This document shows positions 27,136 to 37,628 of a DNA stretch of 64,000 nucleotides, piece after piece (the first letter of the stretch is position 1; each line of letters begins with the position of its first letter). Under the pieces are notes generated by a model that worked only from the letters and a program-made list of their open reading frames with translations, was not told the DNA's origin and ran no database searches. Both the position numbers and the translations under genes were made by a program. Source of the DNA: Rhizobiales bacterium TMED25 (GTDB lineage Bacteria > Pseudomonadota > Alphaproteobacteria > Rhizobiales > TMED25); contig NHCE01000002.1 in assembly GCA_002168075.1 (NCBI GenBank), forward strand, positions 1-64,000, written 5' to 3'.

Positions 27136-28506
27136 ATGCCTATAGTTCATATAATTGGTGGAGGTTTAGCCGGTTGCGAAGCAGCTTGGCAACTAGCTAA
27201 TAGAGGTAATAATGTAAATTTATATGAAATGAGACCTAAAATTACGACAGCTGCACATAAAACTTCAAATTTAGCTGAATTAGTATGCTCAAACTCATTT
27301 AGATCAGACGAGGTTAAAGCAAATGCTGTTGGGATTCTTCATGAAGAATTAAGAATAAGCAAATCACTAATTATGTCTATAGCTGATAAGTTCAAAGTTC
27401 CTGCTGGATCTGCTTTAGCTGTTGATAGAGAACTGTTCTCAAATGAAATTACTAAATGTATTACTGCACATCAAAATATAAAAATAATTAACAAAGAAGT
27501 TACGTCGGTTCCAGATGACTGGGAAAATGTAATAGTGGCAACAGGACCTCTGACATCTGAAAATCTCTCAAATTATATGCTCAATAAACATAACAAGGAC
27601 TCATTATATTTTTTTGATGCAATAGCTCCAATTGTATATAAAGAGTCAATAGATATGTCTATTGCATGGGAACAATCTCGCTATGATAAAATAGGACCTA
27701 CGGGATCTACAAATGATTACATAAATTGTCCAATGAATATGGAACAGTATAATAAGTTTGTTAATGATCTTATTGATGCTGACAGTACTATTTTTCATGA
27801 ATGGGAATTAGAAACACCATATTTTGACTCCTGCTTACCGATCGAAGTGATTGCAAAAAGTGGCATTGAAACTCTGCGACACGGTCCAATGAAACCATTT
27901 GGGCTTAATAATATTCACAATGCAAAAGAAGAGCCATATGCAGTTGTTCAATTAAGACAAGATGATATGGCGGGTGTTTTGTATAATATGGTTGGTTTTC
28001 AAACAAAAATAAAATATTCAAATCAAACAGATATTTTCAGTCAAATTCCTGGATTGGAGAATGTAAAATTTGCGAGATTAGGAGGCATTCATCGTAATAC
28101 ATATATTAATAGTCCTGCATTATTAAATTATAATCTTAGCCTAATCGGTGATGAAAGAATAAAATTTGCGGGACAAATCACAGGTGTTGAAGGCTATGTT
28201 GAGTCGACTGCAATTGGATTAATGGCTGGAATATTCATGTCTAATAAATTAAATCACAAGATTGAAAATGAAATTCCCAGTACAACGGCAATCGGAAGTT
28301 TATTAAGATATATAACAAGAAAAGATGAAGTTAAGAATTTCCAGCCTATGAATATAAATTTTGGTTTATTTGAAACTGTTGATATTAAAAATATTAGAAA
28401 ATTACCAAAAAAAATAAGAGATAAGAAGAAGAAAGAAATGCTCTCTGAAAGAGCTCTCCATGACTATAAAAATTGGTTCAATGGGACATTATATGGAATG
28501 AACTAA
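27136..28506 (+). CDS. trmFO: tRNA (uracil-54-C5)-methyltransferase, folate/FAD dependent
   Basis: 456-residue TrmFO, which makes ribothymidine-54 in tRNA using methylenetetrahydrofolate and FADH2. The FAD motif IIGGGLAGCEAAWQL is at residues 6-20; the conserved CSNSFRSDE has C51 at the place of the catalytic-region Cys, and a second conserved Cys occurs in FDSCLPIE. LGGIHRNTYIN and GQITGVEGYVES are further family stretches. Alphaproteobacteria commonly use TrmFO in place of SAM-dependent TrmA. It stands alone on the plus strand and overlaps secF by four bases at the 3' end. Confidence 0.95.
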   Translation: MPIVHIIGGGLAGCEAAWQLANRGNNVNLYEMRPKITTAAHKTSNLAELVCSNSFRSDEVKANAVGILHEELRISKSLIMSIADKFKVPAGSALAVDRELFSNEITKCITAHQNIKIINKEVTSVPDDWENVIVATGPLTSENLSNYMLNKHNKDSLYFFDAIAPIVYKESIDMSIAWEQSRYDKIGPTGSTNDYINCPMNMEQYNKFVNDLIDADSTIFHEWELETPYFDSCLPIEVIAKSGIETLRHGPMKPFGLNNIHNAKEEPYAVVQLRQDDMAGVLYNMVGFQTKIKYSNQTDIFSQIPGLENVKFARLGGIHRNTYINSPALLNYNLSLIGDERIKFAGQITGVEGYVESTAIGLMAGIFMSNKLNHKIENEIPSTTAIGSLLRYITRKDEVKNFQPMNINFGLFETVDIKNIRKLPKKIRDKKKKEMLSERALHDYKNWFNGTLYGMN

Positions 28507-29420
28507 TCATCTTTCTTTGACCAGTCTCGCTTTACATTTAATTTAATTAAAATCGGAGAAGCAATAAAAATTGAGGAATATGTTCCAATTAGCACACCCC
28601 AAATCATTGCAAAAGTGAAACCCTTAATAACCTCTCCTCCAAAAAGATACAAAGACATAAGTGCCAGTAGTGTTGTTATTGAAGTCATGAGTGTTCTGGA
28701 TAAAGTTAGATTTAATGCCTGATTTACCAATTCAAAAAGAGGCATTTTTTTATATTTTCTAAGTTCTTCTCTAATCCTATCGTATATCACAACAGTATCA
28801 TTTAGGGAGTATCCAACTATCGTTAATAGAGCAGCTATTATAGAAAGATTGAACTCTAGTTGAAGTAATGAAAAAACTCCGATAGTAATTATTATATCAT
28901 GTACTAAAGCACTTATTGCACCAATACTAAATTGCCACTCGAACCTGAACCAAATATAGATCAATACAGAAAAAATTGCCGAAAAAACTGCAATAACACC
29001 TTTTCTTATAAGTTCTGCCGAGACCTTTGGTCCGACAACTTCCACTCTTCTTATAGTATATTCAGAGCTAATAACATTAGATATTGCTTTAATAATTTTT
29101 TGTTGTTCACCTTCTTTGTCATTCATTTGCTCAACTCTAATTAGTAAATCTGTCTCTTTGCCGAACTCTTGCAACTGAGTATTACCAAGATCTAGTGATT
29201 TTAAACTTAACCTTACAGATGCTACATCAGCAAGGCCTGATGTTTTTTGTACTTCAATTAACGTTCCCCCCTTGAAGTCTATTCCGTAATTTAGACCCTT
29301 AACGAATAAAAGAGCAATAGATATCACCATTAAGATAATAGAAAATGTTATCAAAATTTTTGCTTTAGATAAAAAATTAATATGAGTATCAATTTTAATG
29401 AGTTTAATTGGCTTTATCAT
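28503..29420 (-). CDS. secF: Protein translocase subunit SecF
   Basis: 305-residue SecF with six membrane segments, the first at about residues 23-43, then a periplasmic region starting GIDFKGGTLIEV. The RND-like signature GYSLNDTVVIYDRIREELRKY is intact and characteristic of SecF. With SecD it uses the proton gradient to help SecYEG export. It follows secD by 12 bases. Its TAG stop and the TAA of trmFO share the four bases CTAA. Confidence 0.96.
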   Translation of the reverse strand: MIKPIKLIKIDTHINFLSKAKILITFSIILMVISIALLFVKGLNYGIDFKGGTLIEVQKTSGLADVASVRLSLKSLDLGNTQLQEFGKETDLLIRVEQMNDKEGEQQKIIKAISNVISSEYTIRRVEVVGPKVSAELIRKGVIAVFSAIFSVLIYIWFRFEWQFSIGAISALVHDIIITIGVFSLLQLEFNLSIIAALLTIVGYSLNDTVVIYDRIREELRKYKKMPLFELVNQALNLTLSRTLMTSITTLLALMSLYLFGGEVIKGFTFAMIWGVLIGTYSSIFIASPILIKLNVKRDWSKKDD

Positions 29421-29432
29421 TTGGAACTCCTA

Positions 29433-31025
29433 TTAAATACTAATCTCTTTAGGGTTTGACTTTCGAATCCATCTTGCAACCATAAACCGGGTAACAGTAA
29501 AAGCCGTAAATACAGATGTGATTATCCCGATAGCAAGTGTTATAGAAAAGCCTTTGATAGGACCTGAACCCAATTGAAATAGAATTATTGCAGCAATAAA
29601 TGTTGTAATGTTTGCATCCAAAATAGTTGTTAAAGCTCTTTTATATCCATTATCAATAGCATTAATTGGAGATTTTTTATTATTTAACTCCTCTCGAATT
29701 CTCTCAAAGATCAGTACATTAGCATCTACCGCCATACCAATAGTAAGAATTATTCCAGCTATCCCAGGTAATGTAAGGGTTGCTTGGAGTAAAGATAAAA
29801 TTGCAATAATTAGTGATAAATTGATAGCAAGAGAAATATTGGAGTAAATTCCAAATCTTCCATATGAAATAAACATATATAGTAAAACAAACAATAGACC
29901 TAATAGAGCTGCAATTTTTCCTGCTTTAATTGAGTCTGCTCCTAAATCTGGACCTACAGTCCTCTCCTCCAATATTATTAGAGGGGCTGGTAAGGCACCG
30001 GCTCTTAATAAAATTGCAAGATCATTAGCTTCTTGGACAGTAAAACTTCCTGATATCATTCCTGAACCTCCCAATATCGGCTCATTAATAATAGGAGAAG
30101 ATATAACTTCATTATCTAGAACAATTGCAAATGGTTTGCCAACGTTATCGGTAGTTATTTTACCAAACTTCCGTGCGCCCTGACCATCGAATCTGAAATT
30201 TACAACAGGTCGATTTGTTTGAGAATCAAATCCAGGTTGTGCGTCAACAAGATTATCTCCACCGATCATAGATCTTCTCATAACAATATACGGTGTTTGA
30301 TTATTGTCTCGTGAATATAGTAACATTGAAGAACGAGGAATATCGTCAACATCTGCTAAGGGATCCATCAGATGGAATGTCATCTTTGCGGTAGTTCCCA
30401 ATAACTCTTTTAGTCTTTGTGGGTTATCCAAACCTGGAACTTGAATAATTATTCGAGACTTTCCCTGTCTCTGAATTGAAGGTTCTTTTGTTCCAAGCTC
30501 ATCGATTCTTCTTCTTACAATCTCTATTGACTGGTCAACTGATCTTCGTGTTAATGAGTCTATTGCGGCTTCGGTTAGCTTAATAACGTATGAGTTTTGT
30601 GTTACTTCTACAACATCTAATTCTTGATTGTTTTGAACTGAAGGATTTATACCAACAATATCTTGTGATAAATCCTCTAAAATATCTCTTAATTTTTCGG
30701 CAGAGGATAAATTAGATAATGAGAGTACTATTTGATCATTTCTTTGATCTATTTCAGCAAGGGAAATGTTCTCTTTTCTTAATTCTAATCTTAAATCATT
30801 GTATATATTATCTATTCTCTCTAATGCTATTACTGATGCATCAACCTCAATTAAAAGATGTGAACCCCCTCTTAAGTCCAAACCAAGATTTATTTGCTTT
30901 GATGGAAAGATACTTGGCAAAGAATCTATTTTCTCCGAAGACAATAAATTTGGGAAAGCAAAAATAATTCCAAGAAAGGAAACTATAATTACTGTTAGTG
31001 ATTTAAATTTAGAGAAATAAAGCAT
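29433..31025 (-). CDS. secD: Protein translocase subunit SecD
   Basis: 530-residue SecD: one N-terminal membrane segment (about 10-27), a large periplasmic domain beginning LGLDLRGGSHLLIEVD, and five further membrane segments from about residue 365. The signature GMAVDANVLIFERIREEL, which includes the proton-relay Asp of the family, is present. Gene order yajC-secD-secF is complete and all three are on the minus strand with 12-21 base gaps. Confidence 0.96.
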   Translation of the reverse strand: MLYFSKFKSLTVIIVSFLGIIFAFPNLLSSEKIDSLPSIFPSKQINLGLDLRGGSHLLIEVDASVIALERIDNIYNDLRLELRKENISLAEIDQRNDQIVLSLSNLSSAEKLRDILEDLSQDIVGINPSVQNNQELDVVEVTQNSYVIKLTEAAIDSLTRRSVDQSIEIVRRRIDELGTKEPSIQRQGKSRIIIQVPGLDNPQRLKELLGTTAKMTFHLMDPLADVDDIPRSSMLLYSRDNNQTPYIVMRRSMIGGDNLVDAQPGFDSQTNRPVVNFRFDGQGARKFGKITTDNVGKPFAIVLDNEVISSPIINEPILGGSGMISGSFTVQEANDLAILLRAGALPAPLIILEERTVGPDLGADSIKAGKIAALLGLLFVLLYMFISYGRFGIYSNISLAINLSLIIAILSLLQATLTLPGIAGIILTIGMAVDANVLIFERIREELNNKKSPINAIDNGYKRALTTILDANITTFIAAIILFQLGSGPIKGFSITLAIGIITSVFTAFTVTRFMVARWIRKSNPKEISI

Positions 31026-31046
31026 AGAATGTCCATAGATATATTT

Positions 31047-31343
31047 TTACTTTTTTAAATCAGATACCATAGCTCTAATAACTTTTACCTTAACGTTATC
31101 AGATATTTCGATTTCAATTTCATCTTCATTCATAACTTTTGAAATCTTACCGATTAAGCCACCAACAATAACTGAGTCACCCTTCTTTAGATTATCAATC
31201 ATAGCTTTATGAGTTTTTACTCTTTTTTGCTGAGGCCTGAGTATTAAGAAGTATATAATAAAAAAAATAAGAAGGAATGGGAGTAATTGCAAAAATATAT
31301 CCCCTCCACCAGGTTGTGTTGCCGCGTATGCTTGTGTAATCAT
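31047..31343 (-). CDS. yajC: Preprotein translocase subunit YajC
   Basis: 98-residue YajC. One hydrophobic segment (about residues 20-38) is followed by the family motif LILRPQQKRVKTHKAMIDNLKKGD and a small soluble beta domain (VIVGGLIGKIS). It is the first gene of the yajC-secD-secF unit and is divergent from the DUF815 ATPase across about 120 bases. Confidence 0.95.
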   Translation of the reverse strand: MITQAYAATQPGGGDIFLQLLPFLLIFFIIYFLILRPQQKRVKTHKAMIDNLKKGDSVIVGGLIGKISKVMNEDEIEIEISDNVKVKVIRAMVSDLKK

Positions 31344-31470
31344 AATTATTTCACCGTTTAATAAAATTGTTCAATAAAATAGAAAGAAAAATATATTTCC
31401 AATTAACATTTATATAATATATATAGGTTAATACAAAATTATTAAATGATAAATTTGATACTGGGTGAAA

Positions 31471-32337
31471 ATGACAAATCACAATGATAAACTTATATCT
31501 GAAATCTCAAAAATAAGACAAATACTAGAGAAAACTTATATTAGTAATATTCCTGATGTCGATTGGGAATCTGCCAATGCATTTATGTGGCTTACTGAGC
31601 TTAAATCATTCAAGCCAGTAAAGTCGGTTAATGCAGTCCCACTTGAGCTTCTGAAAGGAATTGACCAAAATATTGCTTTACTCTATGACAATACAGAGAG
31701 ATTTTCAAAGTCACTTCCAGCAAATAATGCACTTCTCTGGGGGGCAAGAGGTATGGGAAAAAGTTCTTTGATTAAGGCCGTTCATAATAAATTATCGAAA
31801 AATTCTACCAATAAACTAGTACTCATAGAGATTCATAGGGAGGATATAAAAGACTTACCAGATATATTACAGGAATTAAAGCAACAGAAAAAAACGAACT
31901 TTATTGTTTTTTGTGATGACCTTTCTTTTGATAATGAAGACACAACTTATAAATCATTGAAAACTGCACTTGAAGGGGGAATAGAGGGGCGACCAGTAAA
32001 TGTTGTATTTTATGCCACATCAAATAGACGACACTTAATGGCTCGTGAAATGATTGAGAATGAGACCTCTACTGCAATTAACCCTTCTGAGGCAATAGAA
32101 GAAAAAGTGTCTCTTTCCGATAGATTTGGTTTATGGATAGGATTTCATAACTGCTCACAAGAACAGTATCTTTCTATGATTAAAGCTTATGCAAGTTATT
32201 TCAAAATTACAATTAAAGATACAGAATTGGAAGCTAATGCCATATCTTGGGCAGCTGGACGAGGATCAAGGTCTGGAAGAGTTGCATGGCAATTTATAAC
32301 AGACTTGGCTTCAAAGAATAATATTAGTATTTATTAA
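31471..32337 (+). CDS. DUF815-family AAA ATPase
   Basis: 288 residues from ATG at 31471; a GTG two codons earlier (31465) is an alternative, but GGGTG just before ATG favours the former. The Walker A GARGMGKSS and Walker B-like FIVFCDDLSF are clear, followed by sensor-like YATSNRRHLM and an arginine-rich RGSRSGR segment near the C-terminus. DUF815 ATPases are widespread in proteobacteria without a firmly assigned role. In alphaproteobacteria they are commonly near nlpD/surE, as here. Its TAA and the TAA of nlpD share the palindrome TTAA. Confidence 0.9.
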   Translation: MTNHNDKLISEISKIRQILEKTYISNIPDVDWESANAFMWLTELKSFKPVKSVNAVPLELLKGIDQNIALLYDNTERFSKSLPANNALLWGARGMGKSSLIKAVHNKLSKNSTNKLVLIEIHREDIKDLPDILQELKQQKKTNFIVFCDDLSFDNEDTTYKSLKTALEGGIEGRPVNVVFYATSNRRHLMAREMIENETSTAINPSEAIEEKVSLSDRFGLWIGFHNCSQEQYLSMIKAYASYFKITIKDTELEANAISWAAGRGSRSGRVAWQFITDLASKNNISIY

Positions 32338-33359
32338 TCCAAAAAATCTTCTGGATTTTGAACTATTGTTCCCCTTCTAATCTCAAAATATAACTGTGGG
32401 CTATTAATTGAACCAGTCATACCAACTATACCAATTGGCTGGCCCTTTCTAATCTTTTCACCAATTATAACATTGACACTTCCTAAGTGAGCGTATGTTG
32501 AGACCCAGCTATTTGGGTGCTTAACAATAATAAGATTGCCAAAATGTTCCCTTGCTCCAACAAAAGTAACCACTCCACTTTCTGAGGCATTCACATCAGA
32601 TCCGGATGGTGCACTTATATATATTCCATTATTTATTCTATCATCAAGCTCTTCACCAAAAGCATAAACTACTCTTCCATAAACTGGCCAACGAAATTGA
32701 GGATCCTTTATTTGAGTTTTTTCTTCTTTTTGGCTTAGGTTCTCGGATTGCTCTATATTATTGGTTTTATTTACAATAGGGAATAAAGTATTGGTATTAT
32801 TAGATATATCCTCGGGCTTTAATTCTATTATCTGTCCAATGGAAATATATTGCGGATTATCAATATTATTTATTTCTATTAAAAAATCTGTGCTTAAATT
32901 AAATCTACTAGCAATTGAAGATAGTGTATCTCCAGCTTTTACAATATATTTATTACTCTCTTGCACATTAGATCCTGTGCTATCAATACTTGTCGATACA
33001 GAATTAAGACTAGAAACGCCATGGTTATTGACACTGCCAACATATAAAACGGTTCCATCTTTCAGATCATATGGAAACTTTAAAGAATTATAGTATGCTA
33101 TATCTTCTATGCTAACCCCTGTCTCTTGGGAAATTGATTGAAGTGTATCACTATTTCGTACAATCCATTGACCTGAAGAGTTGATATTACCATTTGCAGG
33201 TTTTTGAATGCTTTCATTGAAGTTTTTACTACTCTTTATTTGGTTGAAGTCCTGATCTTTCGTGAACCTATGCATATTTGAACTACAGGAAGTTAAAAAT
33301 ATCAAAGTTACTAAACAGAAGATAGGTATATACTGTGATTTTATTTTTAAAACGAACAT
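32334..33359 (-). CDS. nlpD: NlpD/EnvC-like lipoprotein with two LysM and a degenerate M23 domain
   Basis: 341 residues. The lipoprotein signal ends in FLTSC with C25 as the lipidated residue. Two LysM domains (about 64-108 and 138-182) bind peptidoglycan; a LytM/M23 domain follows from 225. The zinc-binding His and Asp of the active enzyme are missing: the H-x-G-x-D motif reads N243-N-G-I-Y247 and H-x-H reads Q322-L-Y324; H291 in YAHLG remains. It is therefore probably an activator of a cell-wall amidase, as NlpD is in E. coli, and not a peptidase. surE lies 69 bases upstream. Confidence 0.88.
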   Translation of the reverse strand: MFVLKIKSQYIPIFCLVTLIFLTSCSSNMHRFTKDQDFNQIKSSKNFNESIQKPANGNINSSGQWIVRNSDTLQSISQETGVSIEDIAYYNSLKFPYDLKDGTVLYVGSVNNHGVSSLNSVSTSIDSTGSNVQESNKYIVKAGDTLSSIASRFNLSTDFLIEINNIDNPQYISIGQIIELKPEDISNNTNTLFPIVNKTNNIEQSENLSQKEEKTQIKDPQFRWPVYGRVVYAFGEELDDRINNGIYISAPSGSDVNASESGVVTFVGAREHFGNLIIVKHPNSWVSTYAHLGSVNVIIGEKIRKGQPIGIVGMTGSINSPQLYFEIRRGTIVQNPEDFLD

Positions 33360-33428
33360 CAGTTTAAATTTAGTAAAAATTAGTTAATATTATATTTCTA
33401 TGATTATTTTTTATAATAAAAAAATTTA

Positions 33429-34184
33429 CTAACTGAGCTTTCCTAAAGTATTGACATCAGTCCGATTAGCGCTCACTGGTGTGATTGAAATATTACCATT
33501 ATATATGGCTGCAAGATCAGTATTAGCTTTAATGCCACCCTTTGCTCTCTTAAACCCAATCCAATAATATTTTTGCCCCCTTGGATCTATTCTTTCTTCC
33601 ATGGTATGTGCTGGCACATCTCTTTTTCCTTGGTATGTAAATTCATGAGTGAGATTACACTCAAAAACATCTGGAAAATTTACATTTAGAACAACGTTAT
33701 TACTATATTCCATTGTAATTAGTTTCTTTAATATTGTAGAAAGATTTTTTTTAGATGCATCAAACGCATCCTTACCTTCATTATGAATATTAAATACCTG
33801 GCTAAATGCAATAGATTTAATACCATGAATAGCCCCCTCCATGGCAGCTCCGATAGTACCGGAATAGTTTATATCATCAGCTAAATTTTGCCCCCTATTA
33901 ACACCAGATAAAATAAGGTTAGGTTTGTCATCTTTCATTAATTGTTTTATTGCTAACATAACACAATCTGTTGGGGTGCCTGATATTGAATATACTTTTT
34001 CCTCATGCTGCCTTAATCGTATTATATCCGAGAGTGACATTGCTTGAGACCTTCCACTCTGCTCTCTTTCAGGTGCAATAATTGTGATATCATCCGAAAA
34101 TTCTCTAGCGACTTTATTTAGGAGTTTTATACCTGGTGCATTAATACCATCATCATTTGTTATTAGGATTTTTAAATTTTTCAT
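33429..34184 (-). CDS. surE: 5'/3'-nucleotidase SurE
   Basis: 251-residue SurE phosphatase acting on nucleoside monophosphates. Metal-binding ITNDDGINAPG at residues 7-17, the Ser in RSQAMSLSD and SGVNRGQN are intact. It lies 12 bases after serS. In many proteobacteria a protein-isoaspartate methyltransferase gene (pcm) sits between surE and nlpD; here it is absent and only 69 bases separate the two. Confidence 0.95.
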   Translation of the reverse strand: MKNLKILITNDDGINAPGIKLLNKVAREFSDDITIIAPEREQSGRSQAMSLSDIIRLRQHEEKVYSISGTPTDCVMLAIKQLMKDDKPNLILSGVNRGQNLADDINYSGTIGAAMEGAIHGIKSIAFSQVFNIHNEGKDAFDASKKNLSTILKKLITMEYSNNVVLNVNFPDVFECNLTHEFTYQGKRDVPAHTMEERIDPRGQKYYWIGFKRAKGGIKANTDLAAIYNGNISITPVSANRTDVNTLGKLS

Positions 34185-34196
34185 TTCTATAATTAA

Positions 34197-35504
34197 TCAG
34201 AGTTTTATTAAATTAATATCATTCATATATTTTCTTAAAGCGTCTGGAACAATAACACCCTCAGATGTTTGGTAATTCTCTATCACTGCAATCATTGCCC
34301 GACCTACAGCAATACCAGAACCATTAAGCGTATGCAGGTATCTTATATCTTTCTCACTAAATTTATATCTTGCCATCATTCTCCTAGCTTGAAAATCTCC
34401 ACAATTAGAAATACTGGATATTTCCCTGTAAGAATTTTGACCCGGCAACCAAACCTCCAAATCAAATGTTTTTCTAGCTGAAAAACCCATATCACCTGTT
34501 GATAGAACCATCACACGATAAGGCAAATCTAGTTTTTTAAGTATAATTTCTGCACATGCTAACATTCTTTCATGTTCCTGAGCAGATAACTCAGGTTCTG
34601 TAATAGACACCATTTCAACTTTTTGAAACTGATGCTGCCTAATCATACCCCGAGTATCCCGCCCAGCTGCTCCAGCTTCAGCTCTAAAGCATTGGGTTAA
34701 AGCCACATACCTGAGTGGTAATTCTTTTTTCTCAGTAATTTTATCTCTTACCATATTTGTCAGAGATACTTCAGCAGTTGGAATAAGCCATTTTCTATTC
34801 TCAGTTGCAGCTTTTTCATGATTATGAAGAACAACCTGAAATTGGTCCTCTTCAAATTTGGGTAGTTGGGCTGTCCCAAGCATTGAGTTATTATTAACAA
34901 TTATTGGAGGTGAAACTTCTACAAGTTTATTTTCAATTACGTGAGTATCCAGCATGAATTGTCCAAGTGCCCTTTCAAGCATAGCAATTTGACCTTTCAA
35001 AAAAACAAATCGAGAACCAGAAACCTTTGCAGCAGTTTCAAAGTCCATCAAGTTCTCTATTCCTTTTAGTTCAAAATGTTCTTTAACAGACTTAGTTTTT
35101 ATTTTTTTGAAACGTCTATCTTCAAGTTCAGTATTAGAGTCTTCATTCGCACCAATTGGCACATCTTCGTCTGGAAGATTTGGTAGCGTAAGCAAAATAT
35201 TTTTTAATTTCTGGTCAATTTTCAAAATTTGGTCATTGTAAGAATTTATGCTTTCTTTTATAGCATGAACCTTATTAATTAGTCCTTCTATATCGATATC
35301 TTTACCACCAGTACTTGATTTTTTTGATCCGATTTTTTCGGATAATTTTCTTCGTTCATTTTGAAGATCCTGTATATTTGTCAAAAGTATTCTTTTTTCT
35401 TTATCTATGGCTAAAATACTGCTGCTTACAGGAAGTATGCCTCTTTTTGCAATTTGATTATCGAAATTGACTGGGTTTTCTCTAATTTTCTGTATGTCAT
35501 GCAT
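34197..35504 (-). CDS. serS: Seryl-tRNA synthetase
   Basis: 435-residue class II synthetase charging tRNA-Ser and tRNA-Sec. The N-terminal coiled-coil arm covers about residues 30-105. Motif 2 (TQCFRAEAGAAGRDTRGMIRQHQFQKVE) and motif 3 (NGSGIAVGRAMIAVIEN) are complete, as is the TAEVSLTN serine-site stretch. It is 11 bases downstream of pyrG in the same direction. Confidence 0.97.
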   Translation of the reverse strand: MHDIQKIRENPVNFDNQIAKRGILPVSSSILAIDKEKRILLTNIQDLQNERRKLSEKIGSKKSSTGGKDIDIEGLINKVHAIKESINSYNDQILKIDQKLKNILLTLPNLPDEDVPIGANEDSNTELEDRRFKKIKTKSVKEHFELKGIENLMDFETAAKVSGSRFVFLKGQIAMLERALGQFMLDTHVIENKLVEVSPPIIVNNNSMLGTAQLPKFEEDQFQVVLHNHEKAATENRKWLIPTAEVSLTNMVRDKITEKKELPLRYVALTQCFRAEAGAAGRDTRGMIRQHQFQKVEMVSITEPELSAQEHERMLACAEIILKKLDLPYRVMVLSTGDMGFSARKTFDLEVWLPGQNSYREISSISNCGDFQARRMMARYKFSEKDIRYLHTLNGSGIAVGRAMIAVIENYQTSEGVIVPDALRKYMNDINLIKL

Positions 35505-35515
35505 TACGTTTTACC

Positions 35516-37147
35516 TTAGACCAACCTGCTTTTTTCTATGGCTGCCAATATAAATGATATGAATATAGGATGTGGATCAAATGGTCTAGATTTTAATTCT
35601 GGATGAAATTGAACCCCGATGAACCATGGATGATCTTTAAGTTCTATAATTTCGGGCAAGTTTCCATCAGGTGACATATCGGAGAAAATAACACCACTAT
35701 TTTCTAAAGCATCTTTATATTTAATATTGACTTCCCATCTGTGCCTATGCCTCTCACTTATAACATTTTTTTGGTAAATACTATGAACCTTACTACCCTT
35801 CTTAAGAACCGCGTCATAAGCTCCAAGTCTCATTGTGCCTCCAAGGTTTGTATTTTCATCTCTTACTTCTGTTAACTGACCTTTTTTCCATTCAGTCATA
35901 AGATCAACAACTGGTTCTTTTGTCTGAACAAATTCTGTTGTATTAGCATCTTTTAGATCTAATAGATTCTGGGCTATTTCAACAACTGCCATTTGCATAC
36001 CAAAACAAATTCCAAGCATTGGTATTTTTCTCTCTCTTGCAAAACGAATTGCATTAATCTTACCAATACTTCCTCTCTTGCCAAAACCACCGGGTATTAA
36101 TATTGCATCCGTTTTATTTAGATAATTGATGGGGTCTGAATTTTCTAATAATTCAGAGTCAAGCCATTCCACATTAACTTTAACTTTATTTATGAGTCCA
36201 CCATGATACAATGCTTCGTCAAGAGATTTATATGCGTCTTTCAGTTGAATATACTTACCCACGATTGTTATATTTACTGTGTCTTCAAAAGAATTTGAGT
36301 TTTTTGATATTTGGTCCCATTTTCTGAAATTTGGTTGAATTTCATTATCATGCATATGAAATATTTTCAAAACTTCACTATCTAAGCCATTTTGATGAAG
36401 GTGCATTGGAACATCGTAAATATTCCCAACATCTACAGCAGGTATAATACGAGAAAATGGTACATTACAAAATGATGATATTTTTTTTCTTTCTTCTTCT
36501 GGAATATCTCTATCACATCTCAAAATAATTATATCAGGTTGAATTCCAATTGATGTGAGTTCTTTTACAGAATGCTGCGTTGGCTTTGTCTTTAGTTCGC
36601 CTGCTGCGGCAATAAATGGAAGAAGTGTTAAGTGCATAAATAAGCAGCTGTCAGGTTCAAGCTCATTTTTAAGTTGCCTTATTGCTTCAAAAAACGGAAG
36701 TGCTTCAATATCTCCTACGGTTCCTCCTATTTCACAAAGTAGGAAATCGACATCATCTGTTAGATTTAAGATGAAATCTTTAATTGCATCTGTCACATGA
36801 GGTATGACTTGAACTGTACCACCAAGATAGTCACCTTTTCTCTCTTTTGAAATTATACTTTGATATATTTTACCACTAGTAATATTATCAAATTTTGAAG
36901 CAGAGACATCAGTGAACCTCTCATAATGACCAAGATCAAGATCTGTTTCAGCGCCGTCATCTGTTACGAACACTTCGCCATGCTGAATAGGATTCATAGT
37001 CCCAGGATCAACATTTAAGTACGGATCTAATTTTCTTAATTTTACGCTATATCCATAACTCTGAAGTAAGGCACCGAGTGATGCTGCAGACAAACCCTTG
37101 CCCAAGGAAGAGACCACACCACCAGTAATAAAAATAAAACGTGCCAT
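35516..37147 (-). CDS. pyrG: CTP synthase
   Basis: 543 residues from ATG at 37147; converts UTP to CTP with glutamine and ATP. The N-terminal synthetase domain begins [19 protein letters not shown] with the P-loop, and the C-terminal class I amidotransferase domain has C381 in LGICFGMQ and a FHPE motif near the end. An upstream TTG would add six residues that do not match the family, so it is rejected. secG lies 73 bases upstream. Confidence 0.97.
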   Translation of the reverse strand: MARFIFITGGVVSSLGKGLSAASLGALLQSYGYSVKLRKLDPYLNVDPGTMNPIQHGEVFVTDDGAETDLDLGHYERFTDVSASKFDNITSGKIYQSIISKERKGDYLGGTVQVIPHVTDAIKDFILNLTDDVDFLLCEIGGTVGDIEALPFFEAIRQLKNELEPDSCLFMHLTLLPFIAAAGELKTKPTQHSVKELTSIGIQPDIIILRCDRDIPEEERKKISSFCNVPFSRIIPAVDVGNIYDVPMHLHQNGLDSEVLKIFHMHDNEIQPNFRKWDQISKNSNSFEDTVNITIVGKYIQLKDAYKSLDEALYHGGLINKVKVNVEWLDSELLENSDPINYLNKTDAILIPGGFGKRGSIGKINAIRFARERKIPMLGICFGMQMAVVEIAQNLLDLKDANTTEFVQTKEPVVDLMTEWKKGQLTEVRDENTNLGGTMRLGAYDAVLKKGSKVHSIYQKNVISERHRHRWEVNIKYKDALENSGVIFSDMSPDGNLPEIIELKDHPWFIGVQFHPELKSRPFDPHPIFISFILAAIEKSRLV

Positions 37148-37220
37148 GGAATTATAAACTAACAAAAATATTAGAAAAGTAAAATACTAAATGTAACTAT
37201 CAAATACAAATTTGAAATTT

Positions 37221-37562
37221 TTATTCCAAAATAGGAACTGATATAGAACTATCTGATGGATCTTCAGAAGTAATTATATCTTCAAGGATGTCATCAGCAA
37301 CGCTGTCTATGACAGATTTACTATTATATGAATTAATAATTGATAGACTTAAAGATGTTATAAAAAAAACAGTTCCTAAAAGAACTGTAAACTTAACCAA
37401 GCCATTCGCTTGACCTCGACCTTTTAAGAATCCTGATAATCCTCCTCCACCAGAACCTCCGCCTCCAATACCAAGAGCCCCACCTTCTGATCTTTGAAGA
37501 AGAATAAGGCCTACTAGTACTATAGCAACAGCAAGATGCAATATTAATAATAACGAACTCAT
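37221..37562 (-). CDS. secG: Protein-export membrane protein SecG
   Basis: 113-residue SecG with two membrane segments (about 4-22 and 56-74) joined by a Gly-rich loop, IGGGGSGGGGLSGFLKGRGQAN, typical of the family, and an acidic C-terminal tail. It is a non-essential stimulating subunit of SecYEG. The order tpiA-secG-pyrG is shared with many alphaproteobacteria. Confidence 0.93.
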   Translation of the reverse strand: MSSLLLILHLAVAIVLVGLILLQRSEGGALGIGGGGSGGGGLSGFLKGRGQANGLVKFTVLLGTVFFITSLSLSIINSYNSKSVIDSVADDILEDIITSEDPSDSSISVPILE

Positions 37563-37628
37563 TGATTAACCTCTATAAGTTATTTATTTACTATAGTTTT
37601 TAGCGATTAACAATCATTAAAAAAAAAT

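Noticed and set aside
32761..33093. 110-residue plus-strand frame opposite nlpD
   Set aside because: Antisense to LysM domains; no homology signal or start context.
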